Shown: piece by piece, positions 35,505 to 42,933 of the stretch
How positions within the stretch are numbered: the stretch's first letter is position 1
How the letters are laid out: every line of letters begins with the position of its first letter
Assembly: GCA_011620345.1 (NCBI GenBank)
Contig: WOZJ01000057.1
Location: 124,001 to 188,000, forward strand
Direction: 5' to 3'
From: Nitrospirota bacterium
GTDB lineage: Bacteria; UBA2233
DNA length: 64,000 nt
Made by a program: the position numbers and the translations under genes
The notes under the pieces: model-generated
The model's input: the letters and a program-made list of their open reading frames with translations, nothing else
What the model was told of the DNA's origin: nothing
Database searches by the model: none

Positions 35505-37272
35505 CGTCCGCCTTCGGCCGCTAGGGGGCAACCCACGCTTGATCTCCTTTTTTTGGCCATACATTCAACCCTACAGGAGGATGTTTTTTCTGGCTTTTGG
35601 TCTCAGCCTTTGGAGCGGCGCGATGTATGCCTTTTCCCCGTGGTTGGTAGGCATCGGTGTGGACAGGGGAATCCTTGCAGGCAAGCCCCACGTGATCATC
35701 CTGTTGGCCGTGCTTATTGGGAGCCTTGAGATACTTCGATGCTTTTTGGGCTACGCCGGGGAAAGTCTGCTTCAAAAGGCGGGGCAAAAGGTGCTTGCCA
35801 ATCTTAGAGGACAGCTCTTCTCGCGCTCTCTTTGGCTTCCTTCTGCCTACTACATAAAAGAGCCTACGGGCAAGGTCGTGACACGCATCACCAACGATGT
35901 CCAGGCGATGTCCGAGCTTTTCTCGACAGGCTTAGCCAAGGTGTTCGTCGACTTGGTCCTGCTCCTGGCCAGCTTGGGTGGGCTTCTTTGGCTGGATGCG
36001 CGTCTGTTCGGACTAACTGCCTTAAGCCTCCCGCTTATGGTAGTGACGTTTCGGTTTTTCTCGAAAAGACTTATGGATGTCCAGCGGAGAGTGAAAGTTT
36101 GCCTATCCAAGATTAACGCCTTCATTTCAGAAAACTTTTCGAACCTTCCTACGGTTCGGGCGTTGTTTGCCCACGCAGCGCAGATTCAGGGCTTCGAGAG
36201 GCTAAACGAAGCATACTGCGAGGCACAGATGGGGCAGGTTCACATGAACGGCCTGTTCCAGCCTGCAATGCGCACGATTAACGCGCTCAGCGTTTCGGCA
36301 TTGCTTTGGGCCGGGGGGTTCTTTGTGCTCAAGGGCAAGATGGAACCAGGCGTGCTTGTGGCCTCGCTTATGTACATTCAGCAGATGTACCGACCGCTTC
36401 GAGACATGACCGAAAAATACTCGGTCCTGCTTTCCGCTTTCGCCTCCTTGGAGAGGATCGTCTCTTTTGGAAGTTTAGAAAAAGAGCCCATGAGCCCGTT
36501 CCCACGGGCGAAATGCAATGAAGGCCCTCTTTTGCTCAACTACGGGGTCGAATTTAGAAACGTTTCTCTTTCCTACGACGGAAAGAGAAACGCGCTGGAT
36601 AGCGTAAGCCTCTGCATAAAAAAAGGAGAGCGTATCGCTTTGGTGGGCGAGACAGGGGCAGGAAAATCGAGCATGACCAGCCTCATGCTTCGATTCTTCG
36701 AGCCGACAGATGGCTCTATCCTTTGGGACGGAAAAGACCTGCACACCATTCCGCTTGTAGGCTATCGGAAGACGATTGCTTGGGTGCCGCAATCGATAGG
36801 CCTATTTACCGGGACACTTTTGGAGAACCTCACACTTTTTGATGAGCTCCTTGCTCCCAAGGCGCTGGCCCTCTTAGACCAGGCCGGGCTTTTGGCCTAC
36901 TTTGAAGCAAAGCCTTCAGGCCTTCGTTTTCGTATTCAAGAAGGAGGGGCCAACCTCTCGCTCGGAGAAAAGCAGCTCATCGGAATCGTCCGATCTCTCG
37001 TGAAAGACCCGGAACTGCTCGTTTTGGATGAGGCCACCTCTGCGCTCGATCCTTTTACCGAGGGCTTGATTCAACGTGCAGTGGAAAGGCTTCTCCACGA
37101 CAAGACGGCCCTGATTGTGGCACATCGACTCTATACCGTACAAACAGCTTCCAAGATCGTCGTACTCAAGCAGGGCAGAGTAGCCCAGTTGGGAACCCAC
37201 GCCTCACTCCTCCAGGCTGGAGGCTATTACGCAAGCCTCTTCCAAGCAGGCCCGCTCGGTTTTCTTCCGTAA
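35488..37272 (+). CDS. ABC exporter half-transporter, catalytic subunit
   Basis: About 594 residues: six membrane helices then a nucleotide-binding domain with Walker A VGETGAGKSS, Walker B LLVLDEATSALD with catalytic Glu, and switch His in LIVAHRL. Its signature is LSLGEKQ instead of LSGGQ, which is what a heterodimer needs to pair with the degenerate site of the other half. I prefer ATG 35488 (or 35497), close to AAGGGG, over an upstream GTG. The two subunits with one good and one poor ATP site form a single transporter. Confidence 0.9.
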   Translation: MLTMASVRLRPLGGNPRLISFFWPYIQPYRRMFFLAFGLSLWSGAMYAFSPWLVGIGVDRGILAGKPHVIILLAVLIGSLEILRCFLGYAGESLLQKAGQKVLANLRGQLFSRSLWLPSAYYIKEPTGKVVTRITNDVQAMSELFSTGLAKVFVDLVLLLASLGGLLWLDARLFGLTALSLPLMVVTFRFFSKRLMDVQRRVKVCLSKINAFISENFSNLPTVRALFAHAAQIQGFERLNEAYCEAQMGQVHMNGLFQPAMRTINALSVSALLWAGGFFVLKGKMEPGVLVASLMYIQQMYRPLRDMTEKYSVLLSAFASLERIVSFGSLEKEPMSPFPRAKCNEGPLLLNYGVEFRNVSLSYDGKRNALDSVSLCIKKGERIALVGETGAGKSSMTSLMLRFFEPTDGSILWDGKDLHTIPLVGYRKTIAWVPQSIGLFTGTLLENLTLFDELLAPKALALLDQAGLLAYFEAKPSGLRFRIQEGGANLSLGEKQLIGIVRSLVKDPELLVLDEATSALDPFTEGLIQRAVERLLHDKTALIVAHRLYTVQTASKIVVLKQGRVAQLGTHASLLQAGGYYASLFQAGPLGFLP

Positions 37273-37349
37273 GAGGGTCGCTTTTTTTTGGACTAACTGA
37301 GAAAGCCTACCGTGGAAAGCCTGGAAAATAAGCCCAAATGAAACCTTGA

Positions 37350-37379
37350 TTGACACTTGGCTCCATGCTGTGCAAGAAT
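37350..37379 (+). promoter_or_regulatory. Promoter before the hydrophobic small-protein genes
   Basis: A consensus TTGACA at 37350-37355 is followed after 18 bases by AAGAAT (37374-37379), a weaker -10. A very similar arrangement, TTGACA plus 17 bases plus CAAGAT within the same TGTGCAAGA context, lies at 38363-38391 in front of the GcvH-like gene. Confidence 0.5.
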
Positions 37380-37411
37380 TCGGGTATATCAAAGAGGGTG
37401 GGTGGTTGAGG

Positions 37412-37567
37412 ATGAATGTTTTGTCTGGGTTCAGCAACCCTACCAGCATAACCGAATGGGCGATGCTCCCTTTGGCCTGGCTAGGATCGCTTACGGTACG
37501 CAGCGCGCTTCTTTGGGATCTGCTTACAGACGTGCTTTTCGTCAACACCGCTCAACCCCCAGTTTAG
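37412..37567 (+). CDS. Small hydrophobic protein (51 aa)
   Basis: A possible small gene with the hydrophobic stretch AMLPLAWLGSLTVRSALLW and a near absence of charged residues; no Lys or Cys. It lies right after a TTGACA promoter and before two larger proteins of similar composition. AAAGAGGG lies 13 bases before the ATG, or seven before an in-frame TTG at 37406, so the start is uncertain. Function unknown. Confidence 0.4.
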   Translation: MNVLSGFSNPTSITEWAMLPLAWLGSLTVRSALLWDLLTDVLFVNTAQPPV

Positions 37568-37627
37568 CAGTTTCGTGGCAATGAAATGTCTTGACTTATC
37601 AACTATCCTTAGGGAGGAGGGGAAGCT

Positions 37628-37915
37628 ATGGAGACCATCAACGCCTTTGCCCAAACATCTGGAACGCTTGTTCAGGCCCCAATCGACATTCTGAACGCCT
37701 CGATCGCTACGGTGCCCCAGCTTTTGCTTACCCCATTCCGTTTGATTACGGAGGGGCTCACGGGCATTACGGGCGCTTCAAGCGCCCTGTTTGAGGGGTT
37801 CTGGGGTTCTTTGAATGCACTCATCATCCCCATTGATGGGTTTTTGAACAGCAGTGCTGCAACGGTGGCTCTTCCGGCAAACATCACGCCATTCGTAGGG
37901 CCGTTTTTGGGTTAA
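37628..37915 (+). CDS. Lysine-free hydrophobic small protein (95 aa)
   Basis: Unrecognised. It is composed mainly of Leu, Ile, Ala, Gly, Ser, Thr, Phe and Pro, with no Lys or Cys and only six charged residues. A strong GGGAGGAGGGG Shine-Dalgarno precedes the ATG. It contains LLLTPFRLI and two hydrophobic runs but no ordinary signal peptide. The next protein shares the LLTPFxLI element, so the two are probably distant paralogues. Lying downstream of a heterodimeric ABC exporter, it may be exported or may coat a hydrophobic surface; neither is shown. Confidence 0.65.
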   Translation: METINAFAQTSGTLVQAPIDILNASIATVPQLLLTPFRLITEGLTGITGASSALFEGFWGSLNALIIPIDGFLNSSAATVALPANITPFVGPFLG

Positions 37916-37945
37916 GCGAAAACAACCAACAAGGAGGAACCTTAA

Positions 37946-38230
37946 ATGGAAGGAATAACCGCCTTTAGTCAAGACTTGGGGGGCGTTCCCCTGGGGGCAT
38001 TGGCCGATTCCATCAGCGGAATTGGCGATGTAGCCGGCGCCATCTTTGCCCTGCCTCTGACCTCGGCCAACCTGGTTCTTGAAATTGGCGCTCTCCCTTT
38101 CCAGGCGATGCAGGCCATGTTTGAGGCGATGACCGGCTCGGGTGCCGCGCTCTGGGAATCTGCCACCATCCTACTGACGCCCTTTGACCTAATCGGCGCT
38201 TCAATAGCTAACGTTACGACGGTTATCTAG
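37946..38230 (+). CDS. Lysine- and arginine-free hydrophobic small protein (94 aa)
   Basis: Unrecognised companion of the preceding gene, 30 bases downstream with AAGGAGGAA before its ATG. It has no Lys, Arg or Cys and eight acidic residues, so it is strongly acidic and otherwise hydrophobic (LTSANLVLEIGALPFQAMQAMF, ILLTPFDLIGASIANV, in parts). The ILLTPFDLI element matches LLLTPFRLI of the previous protein. Both genes end before a strong terminator region. Confidence 0.65.
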   Translation: MEGITAFSQDLGGVPLGALADSISGIGDVAGAIFALPLTSANLVLEIGALPFQAMQAMFEAMTGSGAALWESATILLTPFDLIGASIANVTTVI

Positions 38231-38262
38231 CCAAGTTCTTGCCCCTCGCCGTTTTGTCCTAA

Positions 38263-38299
38263 TCCGTTAGGCTGGACAGGAATTGTCCAGCCTAACGGA
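38263..38299 (+). terminator. 16-bp perfect inverted repeat after the small-protein genes
   Basis: The arms 38263-38278 and 38284-38299 are fully complementary around a GGAAT loop (core GTTAGGCTGGACA). No T-run follows directly, but a second hairpin with a T-run follows at once. Confidence 0.6.
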
Positions 38300-38344
38300 G
38301 CTACCTGCTCGCTGCAGGCAGAGCGGGGGTAGCTTTGGTTTTTT
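38299..38344 (+). terminator. Hairpin with T-run
   Basis: AGCTACC at 38299-38305 pairs with GGTAGCT at 38328-38334, with further CGCT/AGCG pairing inside, and a run of six T follows at 38339-38344. It looks like an intrinsic terminator for the small-protein operon. Confidence 0.6.
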
Positions 38345-38362
38345 GGAACCATCTCAAAAGGC

Positions 38363-38391
38363 TTGACATTGCTCAATGGCGTGTGCAAGAT
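38363..38391 (+). promoter_or_regulatory. Promoter of the GcvH-like gene
   Basis: TTGACA (38363-38368), a 17-base spacer and CAAGAT (38386-38391). The -10 is weak but sits in the same TGTGCAAGA context as the promoter at 37350-37379. Confidence 0.4.
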
Positions 38392-38460
38392 GTTGCTTGC
38401 TCTCTATGGTTGTTTCACAAGCTGCAACTGTTGCAAGAATGCGGGCAAGGGGGGTCCGGG

Positions 38461-38868
38461 ATGGCAGGATCGGGTATGAAGGGGGTTCGTTTTTCTGAAG
38501 AGCATATCTGGGTCGGGCTGAAAGACGGCAGGTTTATCGTTGGAGTAACAGACTGGCTCCAAAGGCAATTGGGGGAGGTTACCTACGTCGATTTGCCCGA
38601 AGTAGGGGAAATTCTCGAGCGCGGCGAACCCTTTGGAGAAATCGAATCGGCACGCACCATCAAGGAATTGGTAGCGCCCATTTCCGGAGAAGTCCTTCAG
38701 GTCAACGCCGACATTGAAAGTGAGCCCATGATTGTAAACGAAGACTCTATGGATGAAGGCTGGCTCTTGCAGGTTAGACCTGATGCGCCCGAAGAGTTTG
38801 ATGAGCTCATGGACGAGGAAGAGTATGAACAATTCCTGGAAAGCCAAGAAGAGCAGGACGTATTCTAA
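38461..38868 (+). CDS. GcvH-like lipoyl-domain protein lacking the usual lipoyl lysine
   Basis: About 135 residues with the glycine cleavage H fold: FSEEHIWVGL, GVTDWLQRQLGEVTYVDLPEVGE, PFGEIESARTIKELVAPISGEV (in two parts) and WLLQV. In GcvH the lipoylated lysine lies in ESVKA; here the place is Arg65 (ESARTIKEL), and the nearest Lys is Lys68. The C-terminus is a very acidic tail (DELMDEEEYEQFLESQEEQD). No glycine cleavage genes are nearby. It may be a lipoate carrier with a shifted lysine or a scaffold that has lost lipoylation. ATG 38461 chosen for its G-rich Shine-Dalgarno. Confidence 0.75.
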   Translation: MAGSGMKGVRFSEEHIWVGLKDGRFIVGVTDWLQRQLGEVTYVDLPEVGEILERGEPFGEIESARTIKELVAPISGEVLQVNADIESEPMIVNEDSMDEGWLLQVRPDAPEEFDELMDEEEYEQFLESQEEQDVF

Positions 38869-38928
38869 TCTCGCTCGAGCCGTGAGCTTGAGCCTGCCTT
38901 TTAAGATAAGCGACTAGCGACTAAGCGA

Positions 38929-38962
38929 CGCGGCCTTAGGGGTGGTAGCCCCTAAGGCCGCG
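38929..38962. terminator. Bidirectional hairpin between convergent genes
   Basis: CGCGGCCTTAGGGG (38929-38942) and its exact complement CCCCTAAGGCCGCG (38949-38962) enclose the loop TGGTAG. It lies between the GcvH-like gene (+) and the lipoprotein gene (-), and so can serve both. Confidence 0.7.
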
Positions 38963-38978
38963 TTTCATCGAGCTCTTA

Positions 38979-39002
38979 ATCTTAGGCGTTATCTTAGGCG
39001 TT
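38979..39002. repeat. Perfect 12-base tandem repeat
   Basis: ATCTTAGGCGTT occurs twice in a row (38979-38990 and 38991-39002). The second copy runs over the stop codon of the minus-strand lipoprotein gene. A loose AGCGACT repeat lies at about 38908-38930. Confidence 0.6.
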
Positions 39003-39567
39003 AAAACGCCCCTTCTTCGATGGGCGGTGCCAGCGTATCCACGATAGGGCTCTCTCCAAGGATCGCGACGAGCAAAGGCCGCAATCCTTGAACGACCGCA
39101 GGGAGGCCTCCTGGATATTTTAGCGTGCCGTAAACCAAATCGATCGTCGACTGGATCGGGTCTTGTGGGTCGCCCACCATTGCGTTGAGCATCGGATATA
39201 GAGGGTAGATCAACGGGTCTATGTTGCGGGCGGCAAGCGCTTCCCTTCCTGCCGGTGAGTTGGCGATACCTACCACTAGGGCGGAAAGCCGGATTACGGT
39301 ATCGCGTACGTCCTCTGCCGTAATCTGCGAAAGCGCCGGGTTCGTTCGAAGCTGGTTGGCAAGCTGTACGGTCTGCTGAGTCATGAGCGGGAGAAGATCC
39401 GGTGGTACGTTGTAGTGCCGAACATCCAAGGCGTGAAGAAACTCCTGGGGCGTGACGTGGCGAATGTTCGTATCCAGGTTTCCTTGTTGATCAGCACAGC
39501 CTAAAAACCCAAGGGAAAAAAACAAGCAACCGCCTCCTAACACGCGCCAAAGCTTGCCCATGGTCAT
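39001..39567 (-). CDS. Unknown lipoprotein (about 186 aa)
   Basis: Signal peptide ends with GFLGC, so the protein is probably lipidated at the Cys near residue 24. The mature part is mostly helical and uncharged in the second half (PLIYPLYPMLNAMVGDP, GGLPAVVQGLRPLLVAILG). I do not recognise a family. An ATG two codons in (39561) is an equally good start. It has its own consensus promoter and is convergent with the GcvH-like gene. Confidence 0.7.
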   Translation of the reverse strand: MTMGKLWRVLGGGCLFFSLGFLGCADQQGNLDTNIRHVTPQEFLHALDVRHYNVPPDLLPLMTQQTVQLANQLRTNPALSQITAEDVRDTVIRLSALVVGIANSPAGREALAARNIDPLIYPLYPMLNAMVGDPQDPIQSTIDLVYGTLKYPGGLPAVVQGLRPLLVAILGESPIVDTLAPPIEEGAF

Positions 39568-39617
39568 ACCTCTCGATGTTCGTTAACAGCATTCATAATT
39601 TTCGATGGACCAACAAC

Positions 39618-39647
39618 TTTATAAAATATTCTTCTATTCTATGTCAA
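39618..39647 (-). promoter_or_regulatory. Promoter of the unknown lipoprotein gene
   Basis: Read on the minus strand: TTGACA (39647-39642), 18 bases, TATAAA (39623-39618). The start codon lies about 50 bases further. Confidence 0.6.
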
Positions 39648-39695
39648 TAGGAGTAGGCTTTGCTTGACCTTGGAGGATGCCTTGCCACGCCTTCG

Positions 39696-39725
39696 TTGAC
39701 ACCTTTGGGGGGATGCTGATATAAT
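39696..39725 (+). promoter_or_regulatory. Consensus promoter of the 39760-42135 operon
   Basis: TTGACA at 39696-39701 and TATAAT at 39720-39725 are both perfect, with an 18-base spacer. The first gene starts 35 bases downstream. Confidence 0.75.
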
Positions 39726-39759
39726 GAAGTCAGCGGGGACGTAAAGAAAAGGGGGAGCC

Positions 39760-40263
39760 ATGGAGGCAGTCCAAGCGTTAAGCGTGGCGGATTTTATCTT
39801 GAACTCTCTCGAAAAAAATCCGGTTTGCCTTTCGAAATCCCTTCATGAAAGCTCGGTGATTCTAGCGTTCTTTAGGACGACATGTCCGGCGTGTCAGCTG
39901 CTTTTCCCCTACCTCGAACGCATTCACGATTACTACCCCATCCAGCGGATTTATGGCATTTCTCAAGATGCAGAGGCAACAACGAGGGAGTTTGCCGCGC
40001 GCTATGCCGTTGAATTTCCCGTCCTTTTAGATGAAAGTTGTTATGTCAGCGAAGAATTCGGCATCGATGTCGTTCCTACGATTCTATGGGTTGAGGCCGA
40101 CATGTCTGTAGGCTTCTTCTCTAGCGGTTTTTCAAAGAAGGACCTAAACCTCCTTGGGTCAAGAATCGTCAAGCGTTACCGCCAGGAGCCAATCCAGATC
40201 GCCGCCCCGGATGACGGTGCTCCGCTTATCAAACTAGGCTCTTCGAGCAAAAGGCCCTCGTGA
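39760..40263 (+). CDS. Cytoplasmic thioredoxin-fold protein with CPAC motif
   Basis: 167 residues. The fold is that of TlpA/peroxiredoxin-like thioredoxins: LAFFRTTCPACQLLFPYLERI with the redox pair CPAC, IYGISQDAEATTREFAARY, FPVLLDES and the cis-proline segment DVVPTILWVE. No signal peptide or membrane helix is present, so it acts in the cytoplasm and is unlikely to be the missing CcmG. GGGGGAG precedes its ATG. It starts an operon with queG, plsY and a ferredoxin. Confidence 0.8.
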   Translation: MEAVQALSVADFILNSLEKNPVCLSKSLHESSVILAFFRTTCPACQLLFPYLERIHDYYPIQRIYGISQDAEATTREFAARYAVEFPVLLDESCYVSEEFGIDVVPTILWVEADMSVGFFSSGFSKKDLNLLGSRIVKRYRQEPIQIAAPDDGAPLIKLGSSSKRPS

Positions 40264-40266
40264 CGC

Positions 40267-41229
40267 TTGGGCGCGGTGCTTTCTGAACTTGGCCAGTCTG
40301 TGGGCTTGGATGCGACGGCGATCGGCAGGCTTAAAAATCCTACACATCGAGATGCGTATTACGAGTGGCTTCAAAATGGCATGCATGCTTCGATGGGCTA
40401 CCTTAAGAGGACGGCCAAGGTTCGTATGTACCCTGAAGAAGCGTTCCCCTGGGCAAGGAGTCTTGTCGTGGCGCTGCTGTCCTACAAAACACCCGAGAGC
40501 CCTTCATGGAAAACAGGAAGCATCCCCGAGAACTTCAACTCCCTTCCTCGCCTTTCTTGCTATGCGCTCGGCGAAGACTACCATCGCTTGCTGAAAGAAA
40601 GGCTTCTTTTGCTCCATGGCCTACTCGAGAGGCTGGCCAGAAAGGGCATAAAAAAGCGGATTTTTGTGGACACTGGGCCGCTATTGGAAAGGGAATATAC
40701 GGCAATGGCTGGACTTGGATGGGTCGGAAAGAATACCTGCCTGATCCATCCCAGGCTTGGGTCGTACGTCTTCTTGGGCACGATGCTCCTAGATACAGAG
40801 CTGCCCGATTCCCAAGAATTCGCCGAAATCATTGAAGACCGGTGCGGAGCTTGCACGAGGTGCCTCGATGCCTGCCCTACGGGAGCCATTCAAAAGCCTT
40901 ACCTGCTGGATGCTAACCGGTGCATATCCTACCTCACGGTGGAACACAAGGAGGCCTTTCAAGGTTCGGAGGCAAGCTTATTGGGGCCTTGGCTTTGTGG
41001 TTGCGACGTTTGTCAAGCCGTGTGCCCTTGGAACGTCCGGGCGAGCCTTGCTGTGAGCCCTGAAGTATACCCGGACCCATGCCTTTGCAGGGTCGATCTT
41101 CAACGCCTGGAGGAGCTTGACTTGCATGCCTACACAATGCTTACCCGGGGCAAGGCATTCGATAGGGTAGGCTGGGCGCAATTCCAAAGGAACCTACGGG
41201 CGGTTTCAAGCAACCTTAAGGCTCAATAG
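40267..41229 (+). CDS. queG: Epoxyqueuosine reductase QueG
   Basis: Cobalamin- and iron-sulfur-dependent enzyme of the last step of queuosine formation in tRNA. About 320 residues with MGYLKRTAKVR, FVDTGPLLEREYTAMAGLGWVGKN and two [4Fe-4S] sites, CGACTRCLDACPTGAI and CGCDVCQAVCPWN. The start is a TTG three bases after the preceding stop; a GTG at 40276 is an alternative. Confidence 0.94.
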   Translation: MGAVLSELGQSVGLDATAIGRLKNPTHRDAYYEWLQNGMHASMGYLKRTAKVRMYPEEAFPWARSLVVALLSYKTPESPSWKTGSIPENFNSLPRLSCYALGEDYHRLLKERLLLLHGLLERLARKGIKKRIFVDTGPLLEREYTAMAGLGWVGKNTCLIHPRLGSYVFLGTMLLDTELPDSQEFAEIIEDRCGACTRCLDACPTGAIQKPYLLDANRCISYLTVEHKEAFQGSEASLLGPWLCGCDVCQAVCPWNVRASLAVSPEVYPDPCLCRVDLQRLEELDLHAYTMLTRGKAFDRVGWAQFQRNLRAVSSNLKAQ

Positions 41230-41237
41230 GCATCGAA

Positions 41238-41849
41238 ATGGGACATCCATCAAAAATTCTTGTAATGGGTAGCGTAGCCTATCTCTTGGGCACAATTCCG
41301 TTCGGGATCTTGATATCGAGGGCGTTTGGTTCTGATGATCCCCGACAAAAAGGTTCTGGCAATATCGGGGCTACGAACGTAGCCAGGGTGGCCGGGGTGA
41401 AGGCGGGAATCCTCACGCTCGCCCTAGATGCCGGAAAGGCATCCTTAGCCGTCTCGCTTCCTCTAGCCTTTGGGCTTGGGCGGGGGCTTGCGCTTGCTTG
41501 CGCGCTCCTTGTCGTCCTCGGCCATATGTTTCCTGTATGGACAGGGCTTCGGGGAGGCAAGGGCATTGCCAGCATCCTAGGGGCGACACTCGTCCTCTCA
41601 CCTGCTGTGGCGGCTGCTGGGCTCGTCGCGTTTGTGTTGGTTGTCTGGCTTACGCGGTACGTTTCGTTGGGGTCGCTCTTGGCGCTCCTTTCGGGGTTTG
41701 CAGCCTCTTGGCTTATGGCACCATCGGATTCTGGCCTCAAGGTAATCCTTTTCGCTTTCTTCCTGCTGGGAGCCATAAAACACGCGCCAAACATTAGGAG
41801 GCTTGCCAATGGGTGCGAGCCCAAGTTTCGGACAGGTTCGAGGGCCTAG
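41238..41849 (+). CDS. plsY: Acyl-phosphate:glycerol-3-phosphate acyltransferase PlsY
   Basis: Membrane enzyme for the first acylation in phospholipid synthesis. The 203-residue protein has about five hydrophobic helices and the family motifs YLLGTIPFGILISR, KGSGNIGATNVAR, GHMFPVWTGLRGGKGIA and IKHAPNIRRL. Eight bases after queG; the ferredoxin gene starts one base after its stop. Confidence 0.95.
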   Translation: MGHPSKILVMGSVAYLLGTIPFGILISRAFGSDDPRQKGSGNIGATNVARVAGVKAGILTLALDAGKASLAVSLPLAFGLGRGLALACALLVVLGHMFPVWTGLRGGKGIASILGATLVLSPAVAAAGLVAFVLVVWLTRYVSLGSLLALLSGFAASWLMAPSDSGLKVILFAFFLLGAIKHAPNIRRLANGCEPKFRTGSRA

Positions 41850-41850
41850 A

Positions 41851-42135
41851 ATGCCCAGGGTATTCTTTGAGGGGCTAGAGCGTTGCATCGAGGTGGAGTC
41901 CGGCACGACACTCTTAGAGGCGGCAGAACGGGCGGGAGTTGCCCTCCATCCCGATTGCCGCTTCGGCTGGTGTGGCTCGGATCCGGTAGTTCTTGTCGAA
42001 GGGGAGGGGCATGTAAGCCCCCAAGACGAGGACGAGGCAGAAAACATCGCGTTCAACCACTTTCCAGAAAGCGTAAGGATGGCCTGCGTGACAAAAGTTT
42101 ATGGCGATGTTCGAGTCCGCCTTTTTAACCTCTAG
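41851..42135 (+). CDS. Small [2Fe-2S] ferredoxin-like protein with a Cys-to-Asp change
   Basis: 94 residues with a plant-type ferredoxin fold. The usual ligand pattern C-x4-C-x2-C is C36-RFGW-C41-GS-D44, so the third ligand is Asp; the distal Cys79 is present in RMACVTKVYGDVRV. The CGxDPV form occurs in a small ferredoxin subgroup. The cluster might use Asp as ligand or be absent. Start ATG 41851, with GAGGG upstream inside plsY. Convergent with the crotonase gene three bases away. Confidence 0.8.
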   Translation: MPRVFFEGLERCIEVESGTTLLEAAERAGVALHPDCRFGWCGSDPVVLVEGEGHVSPQDEDEAENIAFNHFPESVRMACVTKVYGDVRVRLFNL

Positions 42136-42138
42136 TCC

Positions 42139-42930
42139 CTATTTGCCCTTGAAGTCAGGCTTGCGCTTTTCCAAAAACGCCATAGGCCCCTCGATCGCAT
42201 CCTCCGAAGCAAACACCCGAAAGCCGTACTCGAGTTCCTTGTCAAACGCCTCCCGCAATTCTAACCCCAAGCACTCGTAAACAGACCGCTTGATCATCTG
42301 GACGGCGAACGGGCCGTTCGCCTTAATTCGCTCGAGGTAGTCCTCGGCCTCATCCATAAGGTTTTCATGCGTGACCACCTTGTTCACGAGCCCCATACGG
42401 CACGCCTCCTCTGCGCGGATCTTCCGGCCTGTAAGCAGGATGTCGAGTGCATGGCAAAGGGGGATTTGCCTAGGCAGCCTGACGGTCGAGCCGGCCAGTG
42501 GGAACAGCCCCCAGCGGGGCTCTTGAAGCGCGAACACGGCCCGCTCGGAAGCAATGCGGATATCCGTGGCGAGCAACATCTCAAGCCCGCCCGCGATGCA
42601 ATAACCGTTGACCGCCGCGACGATCGGCTTGCTGAGCGTCCTGCCCCGTAAGAGCGCGTTGGGCATTGTTTCTGTAAGCTCCTTTGGAAGGGCGCTCTCT
42701 TTACGAACTGCCGAAGTGGCGAGGGGGATGAGCTCGCCAAGGTCCGCTCCCGAACAAAAGCTGTCTCCCACCCCTGTAACGAGTGCTACGCGAACAGCCT
42801 CGTCCGCCTCGATGTCGTCCCAAGCTTGAGCAAGTTCCGTTAGCATTCCCGGGGTGAGCGCATTCTTGGCACTGGGACGGTTAAAAACGACCCTTGCGAC
42901 CCCGTTCAGCTTGCTGTAGAGAATGTTCAC
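42139..42930 (-). CDS. Enoyl-CoA hydratase/isomerase family protein
   Basis: 263-residue crotonase-fold protein. The oxyanion-hole and CoA segments are SFCSGADLGEL and AAVNGYCIAGGLEMLLATDIRIA. Both catalytic glutamates appear to be present, in GGLEML and EPRWGLFP. It is followed upstream in the same strand by a MaoC-like protein three bases away, so the pair probably acts on acyl-CoA, for example in hydration of an enoyl-CoA. The exact substrate is not readable. Confidence 0.9.
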   Translation of the reverse strand: MNILYSKLNGVARVVFNRPSAKNALTPGMLTELAQAWDDIEADEAVRVALVTGVGDSFCSGADLGELIPLATSAVRKESALPKELTETMPNALLRGRTLSKPIVAAVNGYCIAGGLEMLLATDIRIASERAVFALQEPRWGLFPLAGSTVRLPRQIPLCHALDILLTGRKIRAEEACRMGLVNKVVTHENLMDEAEDYLERIKANGPFAVQMIKRSVYECLGLELREAFDKELEYGFRVFASEDAIEGPMAFLEKRKPDFKGK

Positions 42931-42933
42931 GGA

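Noticed and set aside
39760-40263. Thioredoxin-like CPAC protein as the missing CcmG
   Set aside because: It has no signal peptide or membrane anchor, so it would stay in the cytoplasm.
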